Source of the DNA: Streptomyces sp. AC558_RSS880 | GTDB lineage: Bacteria > Actinomycetota > Actinomycetes > Streptomycetales > Streptomycetaceae | Direction of reading: 5' to 3' | Length of the DNA: 64,000 nucleotides | Assembly: GCF_019049255.1 (NCBI RefSeq) | Contig: NZ_JAGMUJ010000019.1 | Span: 1-64,000, forward strand | Shown: positions 43,186 to 50,576 of the stretch, piece by piece | How the letters are laid out: the number at the start of each line of letters is the position of its first letter | How positions within the stretch are numbered: position 1 is the stretch's first letter | Notes under the pieces: generated by a model | What the model was told of the DNA's origin: nothing | Database searches by the model: none | What the model saw: only the letters and a program-made list of their open reading frames with translations | Made by a program: the position numbers and the translations under genes

Positions 43186-43985
43186 TGCGCGCCGTACGTG
43201 TACTGAGTGCCGCCCTGCTGACGCTCGGGCTGGCCGCGGCCCCCGCCGCGGCCGACTCCTCCCCTTCCCCGAGCGCGTCCGACGACGACGGGGCGCCCAC
43301 CCGCGCCGGCACCTCGTTCCGCACGGCGACGGAGGTCGAGCAGGGGCAGACGGCCACCGCGCGCGCCTCCACGGGCGACTACCTGTACTGGTCGTTCCCG
43401 GCGGACGCCGGGCAGCGCCCCACCGTCCACGCGACGGTGAAGCTGCCGGAGAGCCACGCGGCCGAGACCTGGCAGATCGACGTGTACGACGGTCTGCGCC
43501 GCCGCCAGGCCTGCCAGTACGGCGCGCAGACCCGCACCGCCGGGGCGGACACGCCCTCCGTGGAGCTGGAGTGCGTGCTGCGCACGGTCCGCGCCTGGTC
43601 GGAGCCGTGGGCGAACGACCCGCTGCCGGGCACGTACTACGTCCGGCTCACGGCGCTGCGGGTGACGACGGCCGACCTGGGCCAGGCGGTGGACGCCGAA
43701 CTGCGCGTCGACTCCAAGGACATGGGCGGCGCGGCGGCGGTGGACGGCGCGCTGGCCGAGCCGCTGGTGCCGGGCATCGCGACGCGTGACGGGTCGGACG
43801 AGGAGAACGACGACCCGGCGGTGCTGGCCGACCTGGAGCCCGAGGACGGCTGGACCTCCGGCTGGTGGTCCGACCGCTGGGTGTGGACCGCGGCGGGCGG
43901 CGCGCTGGCCGCCCTGGCGGGCGTCGCCGGCTACCGGCTGACGCGGGGGTCCGGGCGCCCGCCCGGGGTGCCGCCGACCGCGTGA
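43185..43985 (+). CDS. Secreted membrane-anchored protein, partner of VWA protein
   Basis: This 266-aa protein starts at ATG 43185, overlapping the VWA stop by one base, with GGAGG eight bases upstream. It has a signal peptide cut near AAAD, a Ser/Asp-rich linker and a beta-rich body (STGDYLYWSFPADAGQRPTV, LPGTYYVRLTALRV) resembling the second part of the VWA protein. An acidic stalk precedes a C-terminal helix (WVWTAAGGALAALAGVAGY) and a short basic tail. Function unknown; it likely forms a surface complex with its neighbour. Confidence 0.8.
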   Translation: MRAVRVLSAALLTLGLAAAPAAADSSPSPSASDDDGAPTRAGTSFRTATEVEQGQTATARASTGDYLYWSFPADAGQRPTVHATVKLPESHAAETWQIDVYDGLRRRQACQYGAQTRTAGADTPSVELECVLRTVRAWSEPWANDPLPGTYYVRLTALRVTTADLGQAVDAELRVDSKDMGGAAAVDGALAEPLVPGIATRDGSDEENDDPAVLADLEPEDGWTSGWWSDRWVWTAAGGALAALAGVAGYRLTRGSGRPPGVPPTA

Positions 43986-43994
43986 CGTCCTCTC

Positions 43995-44021
43995 GGAAGG
44001 CCCGCCCCGTGCGGGCCTTCC
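43995..44021. terminator. Bidirectional hairpin terminator
   Basis: Perfect 11-bp arms GGAAGGCCCGC (43995-44005) and GCGGGCCTTCC (44011-44021) with a five-base loop lie between the convergent secreted-protein and HxlR genes. Confidence 0.8.
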
Positions 44022-44031
44022 GCCTTTCGTG

Positions 44032-44676
44032 TCACATCTCCCGCAGGGCCTTGGCGAGCGGGCTCTCGCCGGAGACCCCGGCCCGCCCGGCACGGACCGC
44101 GTCGGCCAGGGTCAGCTCGCCGCGGCTGATCGCCGTGCAGGTGGCGGTGTCCAGGGAGAGCAGCGCGTCGGGCTCCCCGGGGGCGGGGCCGTCGCCGTAC
44201 ACGGGACCGTCCTCGGCGCCGACGTGCAGGTGGAACGGGCCCTCCTCCAGGCGGACCTCGACGAGGCCCGCGCCCTCCAGGGCGCGCAGCAGGGGCAGCG
44301 CGAACCAGTGGGCCCGTACCGCGTCCGTGGGGCGCCGCTCGCCCAGTTCGGCCTCGCCCCAGGCACCGAGGGACTGGAGCACGGGCAGCAACGCGCTCCC
44401 CCGCGGGGTGAGTTCGTACACGTACGCCGCGCCGGGCGGGGGCAGTCGCCGCCGGGTGGTGAGGCCGTCGCGCTCCATGTCCTTGAGCCGGGAGGCCAGT
44501 ACGTCCGTGCTGACGCCGGGCAGGTCCGCGTGCAGGTCGGTGTAGCGGCGCGGTCCCGCGAGGAGTTCCCGGACGATCAGCAGGGTCCAGCGGTCGCCGA
44601 CGACGTCGAGCGCGCGGGCTGCGGAACAGTACTGGTCGTAGCTTCGGCGTGGTGACATGCGACGCAGTCTAGACAT
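44032..44676 (-). CDS. HxlR-family transcriptional regulator
   Basis: This 214-aa protein has a winged-helix domain typical of HxlR: YDQYCSAARALDVVGDRWTL, LIVRELLAGPRRYTDLHADL, VSTDVLASRLKDMERDGL. An extra C-terminal region (about 110-214) has a sterol-carrier-like character (LHVGAEDGPVYGDGP, LLSLDTATCTAIS). ATG 44676 is used, although an internal ATG (44658) is possible. It is divergent from the aminotransferase, with two matched inverted repeats between them, so it probably represses itself and that gene. Confidence 0.87.
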   Translation of the reverse strand: MSRLRRMSPRRSYDQYCSAARALDVVGDRWTLLIVRELLAGPRRYTDLHADLPGVSTDVLASRLKDMERDGLTTRRRLPPPGAAYVYELTPRGSALLPVLQSLGAWGEAELGERRPTDAVRAHWFALPLLRALEGAGLVEVRLEEGPFHLHVGAEDGPVYGDGPAPGEPDALLSLDTATCTAISRGELTLADAVRAGRAGVSGESPLAKALREM

Positions 44677-44680
44677 GTTG

Positions 44681-44715
44681 TTGGACTTTCCAAGCTCCTA
44701 CTTGGTAAAACCAAG
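44681..44715. promoter_or_regulatory. Twin inverted repeats, candidate HxlR operators
   Basis: TTGGACTTTCCAA (44681-44693) and TTGGTAAAACCAA (44702-44714; extended by C and G to 44701-44715) share TTGGw-nnn-wCCAA. Their centres are 21 bp apart, two helical turns, so two dimers could sit on the same DNA face. They lie between the HxlR start and the aminotransferase start. Confidence 0.7.
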
Positions 44716-44741
44716 CAACACGACGTGAGGGGAAGCGGCGC

Positions 44742-45950
44742 ATGGAGTTCCGGCAGTCGAGCAAGCTCAGTGAGGTCTGTTACGAGATCCGCGGTCCGGT
44801 GATCGAGCACGCCAACGCGCTGGAGGAGGCGGGGCACAGCGTGCTGCGCCTGAACACCGGCAACCCGGCCCTGTTCGGTTTCGAGGCGCCGGAGGAGATC
44901 CTCCAGGACATGATCCGGATGCTCCCCCGGGCGCACGGCTACACCGACTCCCGGGGCGTCCTCTCCGCCCGCCGCGCGGTCGCCCAGCGCTACCAGACCC
45001 TGGGCCTGGAGGTCGACGTGGACGACGTCTTCCTCGGCAACGGCGTCTCCGAGCTGGTGTCGATGGCCGTACAGGCCCTGCTGGAGGACGGCGACGAGAT
45101 CCTCATCCCGGCGCCGGACTTCCCCCTGTGGACGGCGGTGACCACCCTCGCCGGCGGCAAGGCGGTCCACTACCTGTGCGACGAACAGGCCGAGTGGTAC
45201 CCGGACCTGGACGACATGGCGGCGAAGATCACGGACCGCACCAAGGCCGTGGTCATCATCAACCCCAACAACCCGACCGGCGCGGTCTACCCGAAGGAGA
45301 TCGTCGAGGGCATCCTCGACCTCGCCCGCCGCCACGGCCTGATGGTGCTCGCCGACGAGATCTACGACCAGATCCTCTACGACGACGCCGTGCACCACTC
45401 GGCCGCCGCGCTCGCCCCCGACCTGGTCGTCCTCACCTTCTGCGGCCTGTCCAAGACCTACCGCGTGGCCGGCTTCCGCTCCGGCTGGCTGGTGGTCACC
45501 GGCCCGAAGCAGCACGCGAAGAACTACCTGGAAGGCCTGACCATGCTGGCCTCCATGCGGCTGTGCGCCAACGCGCCCGCCCAGTACGCCATCCAGGCCG
45601 CGCTCGGCGGCCGGCAGTCCATCCGCGAGCTCACCGCGCCGGGCGGACGGCTGCGCGAACAGCGGGACGTGGCCTGGGAGAAGCTGAACGAGATCCCCGG
45701 CGTGAGCTGCGTGAAGCCGAAGGGCGCGCTGTACGCGTTCCCGCGCATCGATCCGTCCGTGCACAAGATCCACGACGACGAGAAGTTCGTCCTGGACCTG
45801 CTCCTGAGGGAGAAGATCCAGGTGGTCCAGGGCACGGGCTTCAACTGGCCGTCCCCCGACCACTTCCGTGTCCTCACCCTCCCCCACGCGGACGTCCTGG
45901 AGACGGCGATCGGACGGATCGGGCGGTTCCTGAGCGGATACCGGCAGTAA
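44742..45950 (+). CDS. PLP-dependent aminotransferase (alanine aminotransferase AlaA-like)
   Basis: This 402-aa class I/II (fold type I) enzyme has LRLNTGNPALFGF near the N-terminus, NPNNPTGAVYP, DEIYDQILYD and the Schiff-base lysine in CGLSKTYRVAGFRSGW. The C-terminal substrate Arg is in HFRVLTLPH. The overall sequence closely follows the AlaA/YfbQ pyruvate-glutamate transaminases. AGGGGAAG precedes ATG 44742. Divergent HxlR control of it is suggested by the twin operators. Confidence 0.9.
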   Translation: MEFRQSSKLSEVCYEIRGPVIEHANALEEAGHSVLRLNTGNPALFGFEAPEEILQDMIRMLPRAHGYTDSRGVLSARRAVAQRYQTLGLEVDVDDVFLGNGVSELVSMAVQALLEDGDEILIPAPDFPLWTAVTTLAGGKAVHYLCDEQAEWYPDLDDMAAKITDRTKAVVIINPNNPTGAVYPKEIVEGILDLARRHGLMVLADEIYDQILYDDAVHHSAAALAPDLVVLTFCGLSKTYRVAGFRSGWLVVTGPKQHAKNYLEGLTMLASMRLCANAPAQYAIQAALGGRQSIRELTAPGGRLREQRDVAWEKLNEIPGVSCVKPKGALYAFPRIDPSVHKIHDDEKFVLDLLLREKIQVVQGTGFNWPSPDHFRVLTLPHADVLETAIGRIGRFLSGYRQ

Positions 45951-45972
45951 AGGACCAGGAACCACCGACGGG

Positions 45973-46407
45973 ATGATCACGTCGGATCAAGGCATGCGAG
46001 AAGAGAAACAGGGCTGTGCGGGCATCCTCCTGGCGGCCGTGGGGGCCGTCGCGGCGGTGCTCGCCTGGGCGCCGAAGGCGCGGGGCAGCATCCACGGCGG
46101 CTTCGAGGGCATGTACCGGGACCTGAGCGTCCTCTACGTCGACCTCCCGCTCATCGCCGCCGGCGGCGCGCTCGTCCCGCTCGCCGCCTGGCTGCTCGTC
46201 CTGCGCACCCTGCGCCGCCCGTGGCTCGCGGCCCTGATCGCGGCAGGTGCGCTCGCGCTCGGCATCTGGGGCCTGCTCAGCTGGTGGGCGCCCCACGAGC
46301 CGCCGGAGCCGTACGCGGTGGGGTCGTCCGCGGGACACCTGGCGGATGTCGAGGCGGGTCACCGGCTCGCGGCCCTCCCCGGCCGGCAACGGCTCACAGG
46401 TAGCTGA
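45973..46407 (+). CDS. Small membrane protein of unknown function
   Basis: This protein of up to 144 aa has three hydrophobic stretches: GILLAAVGAVAAVLAWA, LPLIAAGGALVPLAAWLLVL and WLAALIAAGALALGIWGLLSWW. ATG 45973 is the longest start; ATG 45994 (MREEKQG) is also possible and neither has a strong ribosome site. It is 22 bp after the aminotransferase and could be in its operon. Its last 14 bases overlap the end of the convergent SDR gene. Confidence 0.65.
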   Translation: MITSDQGMREEKQGCAGILLAAVGAVAAVLAWAPKARGSIHGGFEGMYRDLSVLYVDLPLIAAGGALVPLAAWLLVLRTLRRPWLAALIAAGALALGIWGLLSWWAPHEPPEPYAVGSSAGHLADVEAGHRLAALPGRQRLTGS

Positions 46408-47299
46408 CGCCCGTCAGTTCTTCGGCCGCCGCCCAGAGCCGCTCGCCGACGGCCGGATCGGCCGCCTCGCGGCTGAGCCGGGCCTCGGTGACCCGGCCAC
46501 GCGTCTCGAAGAACCCGGACGGCCCGAAGAACTGGCCGCCCCGCACACCGGGGTCGGTCGCGGCGCGCAACTGCGGCAGCGTGCCCTGCTCCACCGACTG
46601 GGTGACCAGCAGGCCGAGCCGCGCGATCAGCTGCCCGGACCGGCCACGGTGCTCCCAGGCGCGCGGGGTGAGGTTGGTGCGGGTGAGGCCGGGGTGGGCC
46701 AGCGCGCTGACGACCGGTGATCCGGCGGCGCGCAGCCGGCGGTCCAGCTCGACGCCGAAGACCGTGGTGGCGAGCTTGGACCGGCCGTAGGCGGAGGCGG
46801 CCCGGTAGTCACGCTCGGACATCAGGTCGTCGAAGTCGAGGTGCGCGTTCTTGTGGGTGATCGAGCTGAGGTTGACCACCCGGGGTTCACTCGCCGCTGC
46901 CAGCCGGTCCAGCAGCAGGCCGGTCAGCGCGAAGTGCCCCAGCAGGTTGGTGCCGAGGTGCAGTTCGAAGCCGTCGGCGGTGGTGCGGCGCGGGCCGAGC
47001 AGCACCAGACCGGCGTTGTTGACCAGCAGGTCGAGCGCCGGGTGGTCGGCGGCCAGCTTCGCGGCGAACGCGCGGACGGAGTCGAGGGAGGCCAGGTCCA
47101 GCTCGCGCACCTCCACATCACCGCCGATGCGGCGGGCGGCCTCCTCACCGGCGGCGGTGTTGCGGACGGCGAGCACGACATGGGCGCCGTGGCGGGCCAG
47201 CTCGGTGGCGGTGACCAGGCCGAGGCCCGAGTTCGCGCCGGTCACGACGGCGGTCCGGCCGGTCTGGTCGGGAATGCGGTCGGCGGTCCATCCGGCCAT
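46394..47299 (-). CDS. SDR-family oxidoreductase (retinol dehydrogenase-like)
   Basis: This 301-aa protein has VVTGANSGLGLVTATELA, LDLLVNNAGLVL, NLSSITH and AYGRSKLATTVF (YxxxK), the layout of the extended protochlorophyllide/retinol-dehydrogenase-like SDRs. ATG 47299 has AGGAG seven bases upstream; the longer open frame reads antisense to the XRE gene and is rejected. It is divergent from an XRE/MmyB-type regulator with a palindrome in between, a common Streptomyces arrangement in which the regulator controls the oxidoreductase. Confidence 0.9.
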   Translation of the reverse strand: MAGWTADRIPDQTGRTAVVTGANSGLGLVTATELARHGAHVVLAVRNTAAGEEAARRIGGDVEVRELDLASLDSVRAFAAKLAADHPALDLLVNNAGLVLLGPRRTTADGFELHLGTNLLGHFALTGLLLDRLAAASEPRVVNLSSITHKNAHLDFDDLMSERDYRAASAYGRSKLATTVFGVELDRRLRAAGSPVVSALAHPGLTRTNLTPRAWEHRGRSGQLIARLGLLVTQSVEQGTLPQLRAATDPGVRGGQFFGPSGFFETRGRVTEARLSREAADPAVGERLWAAAEELTGVSYL

Positions 47300-47389
47300 C
47301 TGCTGCTCCTGGGGGTGTCGACGGGTGTCGGTGGGGTGGACCGCCGACGCTAGGAGCGGTGCGGGGCGGTTCGGTCGTTCCCGGTTCCC

Positions 47390-47406
47390 TAGGTCTGCGG
47401 GACCTA
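47390..47406. promoter_or_regulatory. Inverted repeat TAGGTC-n5-GACCTA between SDR and XRE genes
   Basis: Perfect six-base arms at 47390-47395 and 47401-47406 flank TGCGG. It is 35 bp before the regulator start and 91 bp before the SDR start, so one operator could control both divergent genes. Confidence 0.6.
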
Positions 47407-47440
47407 CCTTGGGCGCACGGCGAGGAGACACACTTGGGGC

Positions 47441-48334
47441 ATGACCCATCCGTACGCCCGTGAGCTCGGTGACTTCCTGCGCGCCCGGCGCGACCGGCTG
47501 CACCCCCGTGACGTCGGCCTGGAGCCGGGTGGCCGGCGCAAGGTCACCGGACTGCGGCGCGAGGAGCTGGCCCTGCTGGCCGGGCTGAGCACCGACTACT
47601 ACCAGCGGATGGAGCAGGGCCGGGAGGTACGCCCGTCCGACGACGTCCTGGACGCGCTCGCCGGCGCGCTCGGCCTCGACGACGAGGAACGCCGGCACCT
47701 GTTCACCCTGGCCCGCGCCGCCCGCCGGCCGGTGCCCGCCCGGGCGGACCGTGGTCCGGAGAGGGTGCCGGACAGCACCCGACGGCTGCTGCGGGTGATG
47801 GACACCCCGGCGGTCGTGCTCGGCCGGCACCTCGACCTGCTCGCCTGGAACCCGATGGCGGAGGCGCTGCTCGGCAGCCCGGACAGCTACCCGCCCGACC
47901 GGCTCAACATGCTCCTGCTGCTGTTCGACGACACGCGGACCGGCGAGCGGACCTGCCCGGACTGGGAGCGGCAGGCCCTGGAGTACATCGGCATGATGCG
48001 CGCCGCCGTCGCCACCGACCCCACCCACCCGCGCGCCACGGCGATCATCGGCGAGCTGAGCATCCGCAGCGCCGAGTTCCGGCGGCTGTGGGCCCGGCAC
48101 GACGTACGCGCGTCGGTCAGCGGAACCAAGACCTTCCGGCTCCCCGAGGTCGGCGACGTCGTCCTGGACTGGGACACCTATCCGCTGCCCGGCCGCCCCG
48201 GCCCGTTCATGCTGGTCTTCACCGCCGAGCCGGGCAGCGCCGACGCGGACCGGCTGCGGCTCCTGGCGTCGCTGCACGCGACCCGCGCGAACGCGAGGGC
48301 GACACCGTCCGCATACGGGACTCGAAGCACATGA
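47441..48334 (+). CDS. XRE-family regulator with MmyB-like ligand-binding domain
   Basis: This 297-aa protein has an N-terminal helix-turn-helix (VTGLRREELALLAGLSTDYY, then QRMEQGREVRPSDDVLDAL) and the MmyB-type PAS-like domain with AVVLGRHLDLLAWNPMAEAL, WERQALEYIGMMRA and DVVLDWDTYPLPG. Ligands of this class are thought to be fatty-acid-like. Its last residues (ATPSAYGTRST) look unnatural because the DNA runs into a DUF397-like tail in another frame, so the original C-terminus seems to have been replaced. Confidence 0.88.
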   Translation: MTHPYARELGDFLRARRDRLHPRDVGLEPGGRRKVTGLRREELALLAGLSTDYYQRMEQGREVRPSDDVLDALAGALGLDDEERRHLFTLARAARRPVPARADRGPERVPDSTRRLLRVMDTPAVVLGRHLDLLAWNPMAEALLGSPDSYPPDRLNMLLLLFDDTRTGERTCPDWERQALEYIGMMRAAVATDPTHPRATAIIGELSIRSAEFRRLWARHDVRASVSGTKTFRLPEVGDVVLDWDTYPLPGRPGPFMLVFTAEPGSADADRLRLLASLHATRANARATPSAYGTRST

Positions 48335-48402
48335 ACGGCTCCCGTCCGGCCTTCGGCCCCAAGCGATGGGCCGCCTTTCCGCCGTACGTCACCGGCGGCT
48401 GA
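48293..48402 (+). pseudogene. DUF397 3'-fragment fused behind the XRE gene
   Basis: In a different frame from the XRE gene, the sequence encodes VRIRDSKHMNGSRPAFGPKR then WAAFPPYVTGG and a stop at 48402. This is the C-terminal half of a DUF397 protein (compare VRDSKRIQGPRLTFAPHQW in the intact gene at 57620). There is no start codon or N-terminal half. It appears to be a remnant joined by recombination or deletion. Confidence 0.7.
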
Positions 48403-48411
48403 ACGGCGCCG

Positions 48412-49113
48412 TCAGACGGTGAGCGGATCCGCGTCGGGGCGGCCCGGTGCCTGCTGCCGTCCGGGGGACGGGACCGGTGCCCCGATCTCCTCCCCCAGCG
48501 CCGTCACCGCGCCCTCCAGGACATCCGGGCCGACGATGTTGATCAGCAGCAGGCCGAGCGCGTACGACTTCTGCGTGTCCGTCATCTCGCTCGCGGCCAG
48601 CGACTCCACGGCGGTCGCGAGATCCCGCTGTTCCTGCTCGGGCAGGTTCTGCAGCAGGGCCAGGCAGAAGGCGGGCAGGGCGATCCGGGCGCGCTCGAAC
48701 CGCACCCCGCGCATGATGCGGGTGACCTGCTGGGAGCGGTCCTTGGCGCGCACCCGGTCCACACCCCGGTCGGCCACGCCCAGCAGCATCGCGAGGATGA
48801 GGTTGGGACCGACGCCGACCTCCTGGTCACCGATGCGGACGTTGAAGAGCGAGCTGCGGAACAGGGCCAGCGCGGCCAGTCCGGCGACGAGCACCTGGAG
48901 GGCCGCCGTCTGGTCGGGGGACGTGGACCCGAAGCGCCAGTCGAACGCCCGGATGAGCCACAGCACGCCGGTGCTCGCCGCCACGTTGAGCAGGACGTAG
49001 AACCACGCGCTGGCGACGCCCAGCAGGGCCGACGGACGGTCGCGGTAGCGCGACATCAGTTCGGCCGTGCCCACCAGCGCTCCCAGCACGCCCGCCGCGA
49101 CGAATCCCTGCAC
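48412..49113 (-). CDS. Membrane protein of unknown function
   Basis: This 233-aa protein starts at GTG 49113 with GGGAGGG eight bases upstream. It has three or four hydrophobic segments (GVLGALVGTAEL, VASAWFYVLLNVAASTGVLWLI, LQVLVAGLAALALFRSSLF, LILAMLLGVAD), then a charged cytoplasmic region with helices (QVTRIMRGVRFERARIALPA) and a disordered Pro-rich end. No known family is recognised. It sits in the same direction as, and 44 bp after, the small winged-helix gene, and near two divergent kinases. Confidence 0.7.
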   Translation of the reverse strand: MQGFVAAGVLGALVGTAELMSRYRDRPSALLGVASAWFYVLLNVAASTGVLWLIRAFDWRFGSTSPDQTAALQVLVAGLAALALFRSSLFNVRIGDQEVGVGPNLILAMLLGVADRGVDRVRAKDRSQQVTRIMRGVRFERARIALPAFCLALLQNLPEQEQRDLATAVESLAASEMTDTQKSYALGLLLINIVGPDVLEGAVTALGEEIGAPVPSPGRQQAPGRPDADPLTV

Positions 49114-49157
49114 CTGGTGCCCTCCCGACTGTCGCTTCCCCGCACACCCGTTCCGGT

Positions 49158-49484
49158 CTAGCGAGCCCCTTCGAGGAAGTCCCGCCCGGCATCGCTGAGT
49201 TGTACCGCCTCGTCGGCGTCGGTGGGAGTCACCTCGACCAGTTCCAGCCGCTGGAGCACCGCCACCGCCTCCGCGATCTGGAGCGTGGTGAGCCCGAGTT
49301 CGGCCCGCAGCTCCCCGACCGGTGTGCGCGGCCTGCCGTGCAGGGCGCGGAGCACCAGGGTCGCGAGGGGCGGCAGGGCGTCCGTGGAGCGGCCGGGTCC
49401 GGCCGACCGGTGCCCGACGGAGACCTGACGGTTCGTCGCGTTGAGGAACGTGCTGAACGGATCCGCGGAGTGGTCACTGGGCAT
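49158..49484 (-). CDS. Small winged-helix (MarR-like) DNA-binding protein
   Basis: This 108-aa protein has ATG 49484 with a perfect AAGGAGG six bases upstream. The C-terminal 70 residues resemble a winged helix (LATLVLRALHGRPRTPVGEL, RAELGLTTLQIAEAVAVLQR, LELVEVTP). The first 35 residues are polar. It is divergent from the Ser/Thr kinase genes (158 bp) and probably controls the group, but it could instead be an effector-type DNA-binding protein. Confidence 0.65.
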   Translation of the reverse strand: MPSDHSADPFSTFLNATNRQVSVGHRSAGPGRSTDALPPLATLVLRALHGRPRTPVGELRAELGLTTLQIAEAVAVLQRLELVEVTPTDADEAVQLSDAGRDFLEGAR

Positions 49485-49642
49485 TTCGATCCTCCTTGGA
49501 GCGGTGCAACTACCCGACCGCATCACCCTGTTGGTCGGCCTTCCGCACAAACCGTCCCGGTTCAGGTGTGTCCCCCTACTATACGAGAGCGACGTGGATC
49601 ACATTGCCGGTTCCGATCCGCGCGGACACGGGGAGAGCGCCG

Positions 49643-50530
49643 ATGGACACCCGAAGCCGACCGCCGGTCCTGGGCCGTTGGGTGATCGGCCCACGGCTGG
49701 GCCGGGGCGGAATGGGCACCGTGTACGGCGCCGTGGACCGGGAGAGCGGCGAGCGGTGTGCCGTGAAGGTGCTGCGCGGGGACGCCTCCTCGCATCCCGG
49801 CGGGGATCCGCGGGTCCTGCGGGAACTGCGCACGGCCGAGGCCCTGGTCCACCCCCATGTGGTGCGCACCCATGCCTGCGGATACGCGGACGGGCGGTAC
49901 TTCCTGGTGATGGAGCTGTGCGAGGGCGGCAGCCTGGAGCAGCGGGTGCGTCACGGGCGACCGCTCGGTCCGGACGCGGCCGTCGCCCTGTTCCTCGACG
50001 TGCTCGACGGTCTGCACCACGCGCACACGGCACCCCTGGAGACCGTGGACGCCGGGGGCGGGCCGGTCCGGGTCACGGGCGTGGTCCACCGTGACATCAA
50101 GCCGCACAACCTGCTGCTGACGGGTGATCCCTCGGCACCCCGGGTGAAGATCGCGGACTTCGGTCTGGCCAAGTCGTACGAGCTGGCCGGGGCGAGCGGA
50201 CTGACCCGTACGGGCGCGTCGGCGGGGACACCGGCCTTCATGCCCCGGCAGCAGGTCGTCAACTTCAAGTACGCGCAGCCCGACGTGGACGTCTGGGCGG
50301 TCGCGGCGTCCCTGTACTTCGTGCTGAGCGGCGGCCGCACCCCGCGCGACTTCCCGCCGGACCGCGACCCCTGGCTGACCGCCTGGCACAGCGCGCCCGT
50401 GCCCCTGTCCGAGCGGGCGCCGGACGTGCCGCCGCGCCTGGCCCGCCTGGTCGACGAGGCCCTGACCGACACCCCGCGCATCCGCTTCCCCACGGCGACC
50501 GCACTCCGGTCGGCGCTGGAGGCGGTGTAA
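49643..50530 (+). CDS. Serine/threonine protein kinase (short, soluble)
   Basis: This 295-aa kinase domain has a Gly-loop LGRGGMGTVYGA, Lys42 in CAVKVLR, HRDIKPHN (Asp151) and DFG (Asp172). The usual activation-loop end GTPxYMSPE reads GTPAFMPRQQVVNFKYAQP, a variant. It lacks a membrane segment and sensor domain, ending soon after the kinase core. ATG 49643 has GGGGAGAG eight bases upstream. It lies 46 bp before a second kinase gene in the same direction, so the two probably form a signalling pair. Confidence 0.92.
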   Translation: MDTRSRPPVLGRWVIGPRLGRGGMGTVYGAVDRESGERCAVKVLRGDASSHPGGDPRVLRELRTAEALVHPHVVRTHACGYADGRYFLVMELCEGGSLEQRVRHGRPLGPDAAVALFLDVLDGLHHAHTAPLETVDAGGGPVRVTGVVHRDIKPHNLLLTGDPSAPRVKIADFGLAKSYELAGASGLTRTGASAGTPAFMPRQQVVNFKYAQPDVDVWAVAASLYFVLSGGRTPRDFPPDRDPWLTAWHSAPVPLSERAPDVPPRLARLVDEALTDTPRIRFPTATALRSALEAV

Positions 50531-50576
50531 CGCGCTCCCCTCACCTCCCCCGCTCTCCTCCCGGAAGGACCCCCAC

